Shown: piece by piece, positions 9,068 to 17,709 of the stretch
Position numbering within the stretch: position 1 is the first letter of the stretch
How the letters are laid out: each line of letters begins with the position of its first letter
Assembly (NCBI RefSeq): GCF_004135365.1
Contig: NZ_CP035492.1
Coordinates: forward strand, 1,488,001-1,552,000
DNA: 64,000 bases
Direction of reading: 5' to 3'
Source of the DNA: Paenibacillus protaetiae
GTDB lineage: Bacteria > Bacillota > Bacilli > Paenibacillales > Paenibacillaceae
Notes under the pieces: model-generated
What the model was told of the DNA's origin: nothing
The model's input: the letters and a program-made list of their open reading frames with translations, nothing else
The model's database searches: none
Program-made: the position numbers and the translations under genes

Positions 9068-9943
9068 ATGAACTATTCTACAGAGGCTGGAAAACCGATC
9101 TCCACCATGCGCATTTGCTTCTACGGCGCAGGTTCGATGGCAGAAGCCATCTCCCGCGGCCTGATCGAAAATCAGCTGACGCCGCCGGGGCAAATCTCGA
9201 TGCTGAACCGGCAAAATAAAGACCGGCTGCAGGAACTGAACGACCGTTACGGCGTGCAAACGATATTGCAAGGCGCAACGAATGAACAATTTATTCGGGA
9301 AGCCGACATTATCTTTTTGGCAATGAAACCAAAGGACGCGGCGGAAGCCATCGGCGGCATCCGGCATCTGCTGTCGGAACGCCAGCTCGTTATTTCCGTT
9401 ATCGCGGGCTTGTCTATCGATTCGATTGGCAAACTTATCGGCCCGGACATTCCGGTTGTCCGTTCCATGCCTAACACCTCCAGCACGATTGGCCTCGGTG
9501 TAACCGGGATCAGCTATTCCTCGCGCGTATCCGAGGAGCAGCGCAAACTGACCGACCAGCTGTTCCAGGCGGTGGGCATGACGCAAACGGTAGATGAAAC
9601 TAAACAAGACAGCATTACCGGCGTATCCGGAAGCGGTCCGGCCTATGTCTATTACTTTATGGAAGCAATGATGGAAGGTGCTGCACAGCTTGGCTTCGAC
9701 GAGCAGACCGCACGCGAGCTGGTTGTCCAGACGGTGCTTGGCGCCGCGGAGATGGTCCGTTTGACCGGCGAAGAGCCTGCCGTGCTGAGGCGCAAAGTGA
9801 CGTCGCCAAACGGCACGACACAGGCGGCTATCGAGGTCATGGCCGCAGGCAACCTGAAGGAAACGGTAATGAAAGGAATGCTCCGCTCCACGGAGCGTGC
9901 CGGCGAAATCGGCGCGGAGCTGGAAAGGAATATTCAAAGATGA
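9068..9943 (+). CDS. proC: Pyrroline-5-carboxylate reductase
   Basis: ProC carries out the last step of proline synthesis, reducing pyrroline-5-carboxylate with NAD(P)H. The 291-residue protein has the N-terminal dinucleotide motif YGAGSMAEAI and the family signature VSGSGPAYVYYFMEAM with downstream TSPNGTT. The start ATG has a GGAGG site six to eight bases upstream; an internal ATG (MRICFYGAG) is an alternative. Its stop overlaps the mtnW start by ATGA, which ties proline synthesis translationally to methionine salvage in this genome. Confidence 0.96.
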   Translation: MNYSTEAGKPISTMRICFYGAGSMAEAISRGLIENQLTPPGQISMLNRQNKDRLQELNDRYGVQTILQGATNEQFIREADIIFLAMKPKDAAEAIGGIRHLLSERQLVISVIAGLSIDSIGKLIGPDIPVVRSMPNTSSTIGLGVTGISYSSRVSEEQRKLTDQLFQAVGMTQTVDETKQDSITGVSGSGPAYVYYFMEAMMEGAAQLGFDEQTARELVVQTVLGAAEMVRLTGEEPAVLRRKVTSPNGTTQAAIEVMAAGNLKETVMKGMLRSTERAGEIGAELERNIQR

Positions 9944-11163
9944 ATGGCATGTGTATAGCCACTTACCGCTGCTTTGATGAGAAAGCGGACTTTCATAAAC
10001 GCGCGTTGTCCATTGCCGTTGGCTTGACGGTAGGCAGTTGGACCGATCTGCCGGAGGCGCGCAAAGCCGAGATGGAAAAACATCTCGGCAAAGTATTGTC
10101 CGTCGAAGTTCATGAGCCTGCCGGCGGCGAACGTTATGCGGATATCCGTATCGCCTATCCGGACATCAACTTTAGCCGGGATATCCCCGCCCTGCTCGTA
10201 ACCATCTTCGGCAAGCTGTCAATGGACGGCAAAATCAAGCTGATCGATATTGACGTATCGGAGCAGTTCCAGTCCGCATTCCCCGGCCCGAAATTCGGGC
10301 TGCCGGGCGTACGCGAGCTGCTTGGCGTCTATGACCGCCCGCTGCTGATGAGCATCTTCAAGTCCGTTATCGGCCATGACATAAGCAACTTGCGCGAGCA
10401 GTTCTACAAGCAGGCGCTTGGCGGTGTCGATTTGATTAAAGATGATGAAATCTTGTTCGAGAACCCGCTTACGCCGCTGGAGAAACGGGTAGAAACGTGC
10501 ATGGAGGCGGCGCGCCAAGCATCGGAGGAAACCGGGCAAAAGCTGCTGTACGCCGTGAACATCACCGGCCCTACCTCTCGGCTGGCACAACAAGCGCGCA
10601 AAGCGATTGCCGCAGGGGCAAACGCGATTTTGCTGAACGTGTTGTCCTATGGCTACGATGTACTGCATGAGCTAAGCACGGACCCTTCCATTACCGTGCC
10701 GATCGCGGTACATCCGGCTATGGGAGGCGCTTATTACCAGTCGCCGCATTACGGCATTGGAGCATCGGTCCTGTTCGGCAAACTGATGCGGCTCGCCGGC
10801 GCCGACCTGGTGCTGTTCCCGTCGCCATACGGCTCGGTAATTATGCCCAAAGAAGAAAATCTAGCCGTCAAAGACGTGCTGCTGTCGGAGCTGGGCGGCA
10901 TGCGCACGAGCTTCCCGGTGCCGTCGGCCGGCATCCATCCGGGGCTCGTCCCGCTTATTTTGCGCGACTTTGGACAAGATGTGGTCGTCAATGCAGGCGG
11001 CGGTATTCACGGTCATCCGATGGGGACAGCGGCAGGCGGCAAAGCGTTCCGCCAGGCTATTGACGCCGTATTGGCCGGACAAACGCTGGAGGAAGCCGCT
11101 CAGCAAGCCGGCAATGAGCCATTGAAGGCGGCAATTGATGCTTGGGGGATCAGACATTCATGA
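9940..11163 (+). CDS. mtnW: 2,3-diketo-5-methylthiopentyl-1-phosphate enolase
   Basis: MtnW is a RuBisCO-like protein that enolises 2,3-diketo-5-methylthiopentyl-1-phosphate in methionine salvage. The RuBisCO-type metal-binding lysine and acids are in GGVDLIKDDE (about residues 164-173); NAGGGIHGHPMG matches the phosphate-binding region near the C-terminus. Loop 6 lysine and other carboxylation residues are not those of true RuBisCO. At 407 residues it has the usual length. Its start overlaps proC by four bases and its end overlaps mtnX by four bases, so it is translationally coupled at both ends. Confidence 0.94.
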   Translation: MNGMCIATYRCFDEKADFHKRALSIAVGLTVGSWTDLPEARKAEMEKHLGKVLSVEVHEPAGGERYADIRIAYPDINFSRDIPALLVTIFGKLSMDGKIKLIDIDVSEQFQSAFPGPKFGLPGVRELLGVYDRPLLMSIFKSVIGHDISNLREQFYKQALGGVDLIKDDEILFENPLTPLEKRVETCMEAARQASEETGQKLLYAVNITGPTSRLAQQARKAIAAGANAILLNVLSYGYDVLHELSTDPSITVPIAVHPAMGGAYYQSPHYGIGASVLFGKLMRLAGADLVLFPSPYGSVIMPKEENLAVKDVLLSELGGMRTSFPVPSAGIHPGLVPLILRDFGQDVVVNAGGGIHGHPMGTAAGGKAFRQAIDAVLAGQTLEEAAQQAGNEPLKAAIDAWGIRHS

Positions 11164-11843
11164 GTACGGCAAATCCATTAGCAGCAGGCAAAAAACGGAT
11201 TATTTTTTGCGATTTTGACGGGACGATTACGGTCAACGATAATATTGTAGCGATTATTCAGCATTTTAACCCGCCGGGCTGGGAAGCCATTGCCCAGCAG
11301 GTGCTGGATCAACAGATATCCATTCAGGAAGGCGTCGGCCGCATGTTCCGGCTGCTCCCGGCATCGCTGCAAGCGGAAGTGGTGGACTTCGGCATCTCGA
11401 ACGTCCGCATCCGCGACGGCTTCGAAGAGCTTCTCGCTTATTGCAAGGAGCAGGACATCGAGTTTTATGTGACAAGCGGCGGCATCGACTTTTTTGTGTA
11501 CCCTGTGCTTGAGCGGTTTGGCATTGATACCAGCCATATCTATTGCAACGGCAGCGATTTTACCGGCGAATTTATCGAAATTACGTGGCCTCATCCTTGC
11601 GATGAGCATTGCACGAACCATTGCGGCATGTGCAAAACAACCATTATGCGCCGTTTTCCTGCCGATCGTTATGAACGGATCATTATCGGCGACAGCGTGA
11701 CCGACTTCGAAGGCGCCAAGCTGGCGGATGTCGTCTATTCGCGTTCGCACCTTACGGCAAAATGCAGCGAGCTTGGCATCGCCCATACTGAATTTGAAAC
11801 CTTCCACGATATTATCGCGGACTTGAAACGAGAAAGGAAATAA
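11160..11843 (+). CDS. mtnX: 2-hydroxy-3-keto-5-methylthiopentenyl-1-phosphate phosphatase
   Basis: MtnX is the HAD phosphatase that acts after MtnW. The catalytic DFDGTITVND motif is near residues 19-28 and the late HAD motif IIGDSVTDFEGAK is present. CDEHCTNHCGMCK carries a cluster of cysteines and histidines also seen in MtnX relatives. I place the start at the ATG overlapping the mtnW stop (ATGA), giving 227 residues; an ATG 18 bases further upstream is possible but lies inside mtnW. Confidence 0.93.
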   Translation: MSTANPLAAGKKRIIFCDFDGTITVNDNIVAIIQHFNPPGWEAIAQQVLDQQISIQEGVGRMFRLLPASLQAEVVDFGISNVRIRDGFEELLAYCKEQDIEFYVTSGGIDFFVYPVLERFGIDTSHIYCNGSDFTGEFIEITWPHPCDEHCTNHCGMCKTTIMRRFPADRYERIIIGDSVTDFEGAKLADVVYSRSHLTAKCSELGIAHTEFETFHDIIADLKRERK

Positions 11844-11847
11844 ACAA

Positions 11848-12504
11848 ATGAGCAGCTTTGAGCAATTTACGCTGGAACAAAAACAGCAGTCGTTTGATGA
11901 GCTGCGGGACGTCAAGCAATTGTTTGCATCCCGCAGCTGGTTCCCGGGTACAAGCGGCAATTTGTCCGTACGGATCGGCGATTTCGACCCTGAGCAGTTT
12001 TATTTCGCCATTACGGCAAGCGGCAAAGATAAAACGGTCAATACGCCGGAAGATTTCCTGTTTGTGGATAAGCATGGTCAAGCATGCGAGAAAACGAACC
12101 TCCGCCCTTCTGCGGAAACGCTCATTCATTGCGAAATTTACCGCCTGACCGGTGCAGGCGCCATCTTCCATATCCATTCCGTATTTAATAATGTGATCTC
12201 CGAATATTTCTGGGACCGCAAATCGGTTCCGGTAGACGGTGTTGAGCTTATTAAAGGATTAAATAACTGGGAAGAGGAAGCGCATATCGAAATCCCGATC
12301 GTGTCCAACTTCGCCGACATTTCCAAAATCGTGCCGGAAGTAACCGAACGGCTGCAGCCCGGCGTGCCCGGCATTTTGCTGCGCAAGCACGGCATCTACG
12401 CCTGGGGCGCCAATGCGTTCGAAGCGAAGCGCCATATCGAAGCGTTTGAATTTATTTTTGAATATGTGTATCGCTTGGAGCTGCTTAAAAAAGGGATGTC
12501 GTAA
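11848..12504 (+). CDS. mtnB: Methylthioribulose-1-phosphate dehydratase
   Basis: MtnB dehydrates methylthioribulose 1-phosphate, the step before MtnW. The 218-residue protein is a class II aldolase/adducin fold enzyme with GTSGNLSVR and the zinc ligands in the HIHSV motif near residue 109. It begins four bases after mtnX. In B. subtilis the next gene is the dioxygenase mtnD, but here the cluster ends; mtnD, mtnK and mtnA are not in this window. Confidence 0.94.
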   Translation: MSSFEQFTLEQKQQSFDELRDVKQLFASRSWFPGTSGNLSVRIGDFDPEQFYFAITASGKDKTVNTPEDFLFVDKHGQACEKTNLRPSAETLIHCEIYRLTGAGAIFHIHSVFNNVISEYFWDRKSVPVDGVELIKGLNNWEEEAHIEIPIVSNFADISKIVPEVTERLQPGVPGILLRKHGIYAWGANAFEAKRHIEAFEFIFEYVYRLELLKKGMS

Positions 12505-12538
12505 TTTAGCGACAGCATCGTTAATGCCCCAATCGGTC

Positions 12539-12572
12539 AAAAAAAGAAGCTAGGCTCTAGTGGCCTAGCTTC
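12539..12572 (-). terminator. Terminator of dnaD, possibly bidirectional
   Basis: A perfect 10-bp repeat GAAGCTAGGC and GCCTAGCTTC overlaps the dnaD stop codon and is followed on the minus strand by seven T. It lies between convergent mtnB and dnaD, so it may also stop the mtn transcript, although the plus-strand T content is poor. Confidence 0.85.
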
Positions 12573-13257
12573 TTCCTGTTCTGAACTTTTGCGCATGCGC
12601 GCGTGCTTCTTCGGCATTGGTAACGCGGTTGCGGCTCCATTCCAGCAATATACGGTCAATATAGCGAATATTTAATTTGCCTGCAAATACCGCTTCCTTT
12701 AAAGCAAACCGGATAATTTCATCGGAATACCGGTCTTCATCCAACCAGCCGCTGATCGTCTCGCATTCCATCGGCGATAAGAGTCGCCCGAACTCCTGCT
12801 CGAAGACCGCAAACAAATTTTGCGGATCAGCCGGCTTGACAGCCGCTGGTTTCCGCTCTGCTTTTTTGGATTCCCGTCTGCTGGCTGCAGACCATTCGGC
12901 AGCTTTCAGCAGCCAGCCGTCCAGGCTGTAACGTTCCGACTGAATACCCGTCTCCGCATCCTGCTCGTCTTCAATTGACAAGAAGCCTTCTTTAAGCAGC
13001 CGGCTCAGCATTTGGGTCACCGCAAGCGGAGAAGTGCCCATCCGTTCCGCCAGCTGCTCAGGAGTCGGAAAATCAATATATTCACGCTCCGCATACAGCA
13101 TGATCTGCAGCAGCAGCATAACCTCCGTATCCGTAAGGCCAAGCAGCCGGTAAGATTGAAGAAGGAGAGCATGCACTTGAATGCTCCCTTCCTTCATTGC
13201 CGCAGCCATTCCGCGCGAATACGCCTTCCACATCTCATTGCTCAACGTATTCGCCAT
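12565..13257 (-). CDS. dnaD: DnaD replication initiation protein
   Basis: DnaD takes part in primosome assembly at the origin and at restart sites, acting with DnaB and DnaI. The 230-residue protein has an N-terminal winged-helix part (about residues 30-110) and a C-terminal DnaD/DDBH2 domain (FAVFEQEFGRLLSPMECETISGW, later FALKEAVFAGKLNIRYIDRIL). It follows ackA by nine bases. In B. subtilis dnaD follows asnS and precedes nth; here neither is adjacent, so the gene sits in a new context. Confidence 0.92.
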   Translation of the reverse strand: MANTLSNEMWKAYSRGMAAAMKEGSIQVHALLLQSYRLLGLTDTEVMLLLQIMLYAEREYIDFPTPEQLAERMGTSPLAVTQMLSRLLKEGFLSIEDEQDAETGIQSERYSLDGWLLKAAEWSAASRRESKKAERKPAAVKPADPQNLFAVFEQEFGRLLSPMECETISGWLDEDRYSDEIIRFALKEAVFAGKLNIRYIDRILLEWSRNRVTNAEEARAHAQKFRTGRS

Positions 13258-13266
13258 CCTTTCTGC

Positions 13267-14478
13267 CTAGCTGTTTTGTTTGCGCTGCACCAGTTCATAC
13301 GTATCACGAGCAATAAGCAGCTCTTCGTTAGTCGGCACGACCAGCACTTTCACTTTGGATGAATCAGCCGATATATAACGCGTTTCTTTGCTGCGTACCG
13401 AGTTGCGTTCTTCGTCCAGCTCAATGCCAAGGAAAGTCAAGCCTTCGCACACCGCACGACGGAGCGTTGAAGAATTTTCACCGACACCGGCCGTAAACAG
13501 GAGCACATCAATGCCGTTCATTCCGGCTGCATAAGCGCCGATATATTTGCGAAGCCTGTATACATACATGTCAAAAGCAAGCTTCGCGCGGCTGTCGCCT
13601 TCGTTCATCGCCTGCTCGACCTCGCGCATATCGCTGCTCAAGCCGGATACGGCCAGCATGCCGCTATGTTTGTTCAGCATGGAGTTAACTTCGTTAAGCG
13701 TCAGCTCTTCCTTGTTCATCACATAGGGCACAATAGCAGGGTCCAAGTCGCCGCTGCGCGTGCCCATCATCAAGCCTTCCAGCGGGGTCATGCCCATGCT
13801 CGTATCAAACGACTTGCCGTCCAATATCGCGGTGCAGCTTGCGCCGTTGCCGATATGGCAGCTAACCATCTTCAGCTGCTCCAGCGGCTGGCCTAAAAAA
13901 GCCGATGCCTGGCTGCTCACATATTTATGGGATGTACCGTGAAATCCGTAGCGGCGTACTTTATGGCGATTGTATAAGACCGTAGGAATCGGATATAAAT
14001 AAGACGTTCTAGGCATCGTCTGATGGAAAGCAGTATCAAATACGACAACTTGCGGCACATTCGGCAAGTTCGCTTCAACGGCATTGATGCCCATCATATG
14101 GGCAGGGTTATGAAGCGGAGCAAGGTCGAACAGACGCTTGATCTCCAATTTAACTTCCTGATTGACAACTACCGAATCTTTGAACGTCTCGCCGCCATGG
14201 ACGATACGATGCCCTACTGCATCAATTTCATTCATATTGTGAAGAACGCCATGCTCTGCATCAGTCAGCATATCGATAACACGCTTGACGGCAGTCGTAT
14301 GATCCAATATTTCGCTTACATGGCGGACTTCCGGCTTATCGGCAGGCTCATGCGTAACGATGGACGAATCCATTCCGATCCGTTCTACCCTTCCGCTTGC
14401 CAATACGGTTTCGTCTGTCATATTGTACAGCTGATATTTCAAGGAGGAGCTTCCTGCATTGATGACTAATATTTTCAC
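13267..14478 (-). CDS. ackA: Acetate kinase
   Basis: AckA interconverts acetyl phosphate plus ADP with acetate plus ATP. The 403-residue protein begins KILVINAGSSSLKYQL, has the second acetokinase signature DAVGHRIVHGGE near residue 85 and the ATP-site GNGASCTA. Length is typical. Its start overlaps the end of the upstream 3-hydroxyacyl-CoA dehydrogenase gene by four bases, and no phosphotransacetylase gene is adjacent. Confidence 0.96.
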   Translation of the reverse strand: MKILVINAGSSSLKYQLYNMTDETVLASGRVERIGMDSSIVTHEPADKPEVRHVSEILDHTTAVKRVIDMLTDAEHGVLHNMNEIDAVGHRIVHGGETFKDSVVVNQEVKLEIKRLFDLAPLHNPAHMMGINAVEANLPNVPQVVVFDTAFHQTMPRTSYLYPIPTVLYNRHKVRRYGFHGTSHKYVSSQASAFLGQPLEQLKMVSCHIGNGASCTAILDGKSFDTSMGMTPLEGLMMGTRSGDLDPAIVPYVMNKEELTLNEVNSMLNKHSGMLAVSGLSSDMREVEQAMNEGDSRAKLAFDMYVYRLRKYIGAYAAGMNGIDVLLFTAGVGENSSTLRRAVCEGLTFLGIELDEERNSVRSKETRYISADSSKVKVLVVPTNEELLIARDTYELVQRKQNS

Positions 14479-15350
14479 TGTAACCGATCCCCATCCATAT
14501 CGTATTTAAAAAATCCCGTTCCTGATTTTACGCCCAGCTGGCCGGCCCGAACCATCTTTTTAAGTATGATGGACGGACGGTATTTCAGCTCGCCGTATTC
14601 CCGGAACATGCCGTCCAGCGCGGCAAGCACAGCATCCAGTCCAAACCGGTCAGCCATTTCGAACGGGCCGTGCTGGAACGAATAGCCGATCCGCATCGCG
14701 GTGTCGATGTCCTCCGCGGAAGCGACGCCTTCCTCCAGTACATGGAGCGCTTCATTGATAAAGAGACAAATAAGCCGGCTTGTGACAAAACCAGGCGATT
14801 CAAAAACCATAATATTTTTTTTATGAATAATTTCTTCCACAAAATTTTTGATGGATTGATAAGTTTCTTCGGATGTGCGCAAGCCGCGCACCGATTCAAC
14901 CAAATCCACCTTGGAAGCCGGATATATAAAATGCATGCCGATCACCCGCTCCGGATGCACGGTGGCGCTTGCGATTTCCGTCAAACTTAGCGATGACGTA
15001 TTGCTGGCCAGAATGACATTTGGCGCGCAAATGCGGTCCAAATCTTGAAAGACGGCTTTTTTAATAAGCAAATCTTCAGTAATGGACTCAATGACAAGAT
15101 CGCAATGCTGCAATTCCAAGTAGTCTTCCGCTTTGTGGATGCGATTCATGATCAGTTTCTTCTCCGCAAGCGTTAATGCCCATTTCTCTATTTTTTTATC
15201 GAGGCTTTGCTCGATCATTTGATAGCCGTGTTCAAGCCGCTCTGCGCTTTTTTCCACAAGGCAGACATCCAGTCCGTTTGAAGCGAGCATCTCCGCGATG
15301 CTTTGGCCCATCGTTCCAACGCCGACTACCCCGATTTTTTTCATTGCCAT
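14475..15350 (-). CDS. 3-hydroxyacyl-CoA (3-hydroxybutyryl-CoA) dehydrogenase
   Basis: The 291-residue enzyme belongs to the NAD-dependent 3-hydroxyacyl-CoA dehydrogenase family. GVGTMGQSIAEML is the NAD motif, SNTSSLSLTEIA and HFIYPASKVDLVE are family signatures, and the C-terminal dimer domain includes GYSFQHGPFEMADRFGLD. It is the size of single-domain 3-hydroxybutyryl-CoA dehydrogenases (Hbd/MmgB). The gene could start at the second Met (MKKIG). It overlaps ackA by four bases, suggesting a fermentative or butyrate-type link, but no thiolase or crotonase gene is present here. Confidence 0.85.
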   Translation of the reverse strand: MAMKKIGVVGVGTMGQSIAEMLASNGLDVCLVEKSAERLEHGYQMIEQSLDKKIEKWALTLAEKKLIMNRIHKAEDYLELQHCDLVIESITEDLLIKKAVFQDLDRICAPNVILASNTSSLSLTEIASATVHPERVIGMHFIYPASKVDLVESVRGLRTSEETYQSIKNFVEEIIHKKNIMVFESPGFVTSRLICLFINEALHVLEEGVASAEDIDTAMRIGYSFQHGPFEMADRFGLDAVLAALDGMFREYGELKYRPSIILKKMVRAGQLGVKSGTGFFKYDMDGDRLQ

Positions 15351-15473
15351 AGGGTAAAACTCTCTCCTTTGTGTATGGCTGCATATCCCAGTATGGTCTA
15401 TCTATGCCTTCGATTTACGGGTTGCCTCTATGTAAGGCATATCTATTATACCTTTTTTGAAATCATAAAAGAA

Positions 15474-15492
15474 GGCGGGCGAGCTGCCCGCC
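15474..15492 (-). terminator. Terminator after the FtsH-like gene
   Basis: The 7-bp GC-rich stem GGCGGGC and GCCCGCC lies 11 bases beyond the stop and is followed on the minus strand by TTCTTTT. Confidence 0.75.
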
Positions 15493-15502
15493 CCTTTGTT
15501 TT

Positions 15503-17014
15503 TTACACCACTGTACATGCTTTTGCCATATCCTGCTGCTCAAGCAAACTTCTAAATTCGTCGCCGGTCAGTGTTTCCTCCCGGATAACAATAGCCAGCG
15601 CATGCTCAAACACGGACCGGCGTTCCTCAAGCATCGTTTTTGTCCGGTCCATAAGCTGATCCAAGATCGAACGGTTAATTTTCGCCCAAGCATCCGGCGT
15701 CATCATTTGCGAATCAATGATGCCCAGCTCGGTCAATCCCGATTCAACCAGTGTGCGCACGATATTCATCGCCTGGTCAAAATCGCCCCGGGACCCTGTG
15801 CTGCGCCCGCCGTAAAAGATTTCTTCAGCTGCTGCGCCGCCCAGCGCGATCATAATTTGATTGTCCAGGAAATCGCGCGTGTATAAATAATGGTCCTGCT
15901 GCGGGTTATGGCGGACATAACCAAGCGCCTGGCCTCTCGGCGATAATGCCACATGCGAAACGCTGCCCGGGCGAACAAGCTCCGCCATGATGGCATGGCC
16001 CAATTCATGCAGCGCAACGCGCTCCCGCTCCTCGCGTGTCGATTCGCGGTCGGTTTTTTCACCCATCATCACTTTGTCGATAGCCATCGCCAGATGATGC
16101 TCGCCGATGACAGCGGATTGTTCCCGCATCGCATAAATAGCCGCTTCATTCATGACGCTTTCCAGCTGCGCGCCGGAGAAGCCAAACGACTCCGAAGCAA
16201 TTCGTTCCAAATTAACGCTCGTGTCCAGCGGTTTGTTCGCGGCATGCAGATTCAAGATATGAAGACGCCCTTTTTTATCCGGCAAATCCACTGTAATATG
16301 GCGGTCGAAGCGGCCCGGACGCAGCAAAGCGGGATCAAGCGAATCTTTCCGGTTCGTCGCGGCAATGAGCAGAATACGCGGCGTATCGCTGCCGTGAATC
16401 CCGTCCATTTCTGTCAGCAGCTGATTTAACGTCTGGTCATATTCGCGCTGCTGGCCGCCGTCGCGTTTGCCGCCGATGACGTCAATTTCGTCTATAAAAA
16501 TAACGGCACTGCCTTTTCCCGCTTTTTTCGCCTTCTGGCGGGCTTCCTTAAACAAATCACGGATACGGCTTGCGCCTACGCCTACATACATCTCTACGAA
16601 CTCACTGCCTGAGGCAGCCAAATATACCGAGTCGGTGTAATGGGCAGCCGCTTTCGCCAGCAGCGTTTTGCCGGTTCCCGGCGGCCCCGCCAGCAGAATA
16701 CCCTTCAACGGACGAATGCCAAGCTTTGAAATCGCATCCGGCTTCATAATGAAATCAAGAGCCTCGATGATTTCCTGTTTGGCCCGGTCCTGTCCGCCAA
16801 TTTGGTCAAATGAAAAGGACGACACATAGCGGCTCGTCCCGTTTTTACGGCTTGCAATCGGAACCAGGCCGCCTCTGCCTTTGGCCGCAACCGTCACAAC
16901 AGCCGCCAAGGCTCCCGCCAGCAGGACCGGCACAATGTTAATTCCGGTATAGGCCAAAAACAGCAGCAAAACGACCGCAAAACTAAGCAAAATTTCTTTC
17001 ACGTATTTACGCAT
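15503..17014 (-). CDS. FtsH-like membrane AAA metalloprotease (short paralog)
   Basis: This 503-residue protein resembles FtsH but lacks its large extracytoplasmic loop. Two closely spaced hydrophobic segments at residues 8-45 anchor it. The AAA domain has Walker A GPPGTGKT, Walker B VIFIDEID, the pore motif FVEMYVGVG and the SRH region ending RPGRFDR. The protease part has HELGHA (the HExxH zinc motif) and a downstream acid in GDFDQA, so it should be proteolytically active. The canonical FtsH is about 640 residues, so this is a paralog with unknown targets. Its start overlaps the end of the next upstream gene by eight bases. Confidence 0.85.
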   Translation of the reverse strand: MRKYVKEILLSFAVVLLLFLAYTGINIVPVLLAGALAAVVTVAAKGRGGLVPIASRKNGTSRYVSSFSFDQIGGQDRAKQEIIEALDFIMKPDAISKLGIRPLKGILLAGPPGTGKTLLAKAAAHYTDSVYLAASGSEFVEMYVGVGASRIRDLFKEARQKAKKAGKGSAVIFIDEIDVIGGKRDGGQQREYDQTLNQLLTEMDGIHGSDTPRILLIAATNRKDSLDPALLRPGRFDRHITVDLPDKKGRLHILNLHAANKPLDTSVNLERIASESFGFSGAQLESVMNEAAIYAMREQSAVIGEHHLAMAIDKVMMGEKTDRESTREERERVALHELGHAIMAELVRPGSVSHVALSPRGQALGYVRHNPQQDHYLYTRDFLDNQIMIALGGAAAEEIFYGGRSTGSRGDFDQAMNIVRTLVESGLTELGIIDSQMMTPDAWAKINRSILDQLMDRTKTMLEERRSVFEHALAIVIREETLTGDEFRSLLEQQDMAKACTVV

Positions 17015-17603
17015 TAGACCACGCCTCCATTTGGGCCGGAGTGCGCGGCAATACGATATATTTGGTCAAATCCCCTTGCTTTAACGTAATATATACGTTT
17101 TTATCATCCATCTCCGATGTTGCTTTAATTCCTGTATGATGCGAGGACAGATCGGATAATGCCGCAGGAATTTCCGAATAATGTTTAGTTTCCATCGCTT
17201 CTGCTACCGCAAATAAAGCGGACGACCACGCTTCGTCCAATGCTGCGCTGCCGTTCTGGTCAATATCCAGTTTCAGCTCACGATTGCCAATTACATCGCG
17301 GCTTTCTTTATAGATCGTTTCATATACGGAACGCAGGTTGGCGTCCGGAGCAAGCTTTACTTTTATTTTTACGGAACCGGCTGTAATATCCGGCTTGCCG
17401 GCTTCCACAATTCCATCCGAACTGTTAATCGCTTTTTGCAATGGCGCTGCAACAACCGAACGCTCGTACAAAAACCAGCCTCCAAACAATATTGTAACTG
17501 AGGCGGCAACCGTCAACACAACTGCAAGCACGCGTTTAGACAACATAAGCAGCCCGTCCTCCTTCCGCAGCCGTAGATGATCAACTTTCCGCTTATCACT
17601 CAT
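17007..17603 (-). CDS. Membrane-anchored protein of unknown function
   Basis: I do not recognise this 198-residue protein. It has one N-terminal membrane segment (MLSKRVLAVVLTVAASVTILFGG region, about residues 20-45) and an extracytoplasmic remainder of about 150 residues without cysteines. A start at the internal ATG (residue 20) is possible. The last bases overlap the FtsH-like gene, so the two are translationally coupled; the protein may be a partner or substrate adaptor of that protease, which is inference only. Confidence 0.65.
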   Translation of the reverse strand: MSDKRKVDHLRLRKEDGLLMLSKRVLAVVLTVAASVTILFGGWFLYERSVVAAPLQKAINSSDGIVEAGKPDITAGSVKIKVKLAPDANLRSVYETIYKESRDVIGNRELKLDIDQNGSAALDEAWSSALFAVAEAMETKHYSEIPAALSDLSSHHTGIKATSEMDDKNVYITLKQGDLTKYIVLPRTPAQMEAWSNA

Positions 17604-17671
17604 CTATCAAGACCGCTATCAAAAATGCTATACGAAGAGTATATCATATTGATCTATCAGAGAACGGGTGT

Positions 17672-17709
17672 AAAAACAGGAAACAGCGCCAGTTACGACG
17701 CTGTTTTCC
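17672..17709 (-). terminator. Terminator at the end of tseB
   Basis: GGAAAACAGCG pairs with CGCTGTTTCC across the tseB stop codon and is followed by CTGTTTTTA on the minus strand. Confidence 0.7.
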
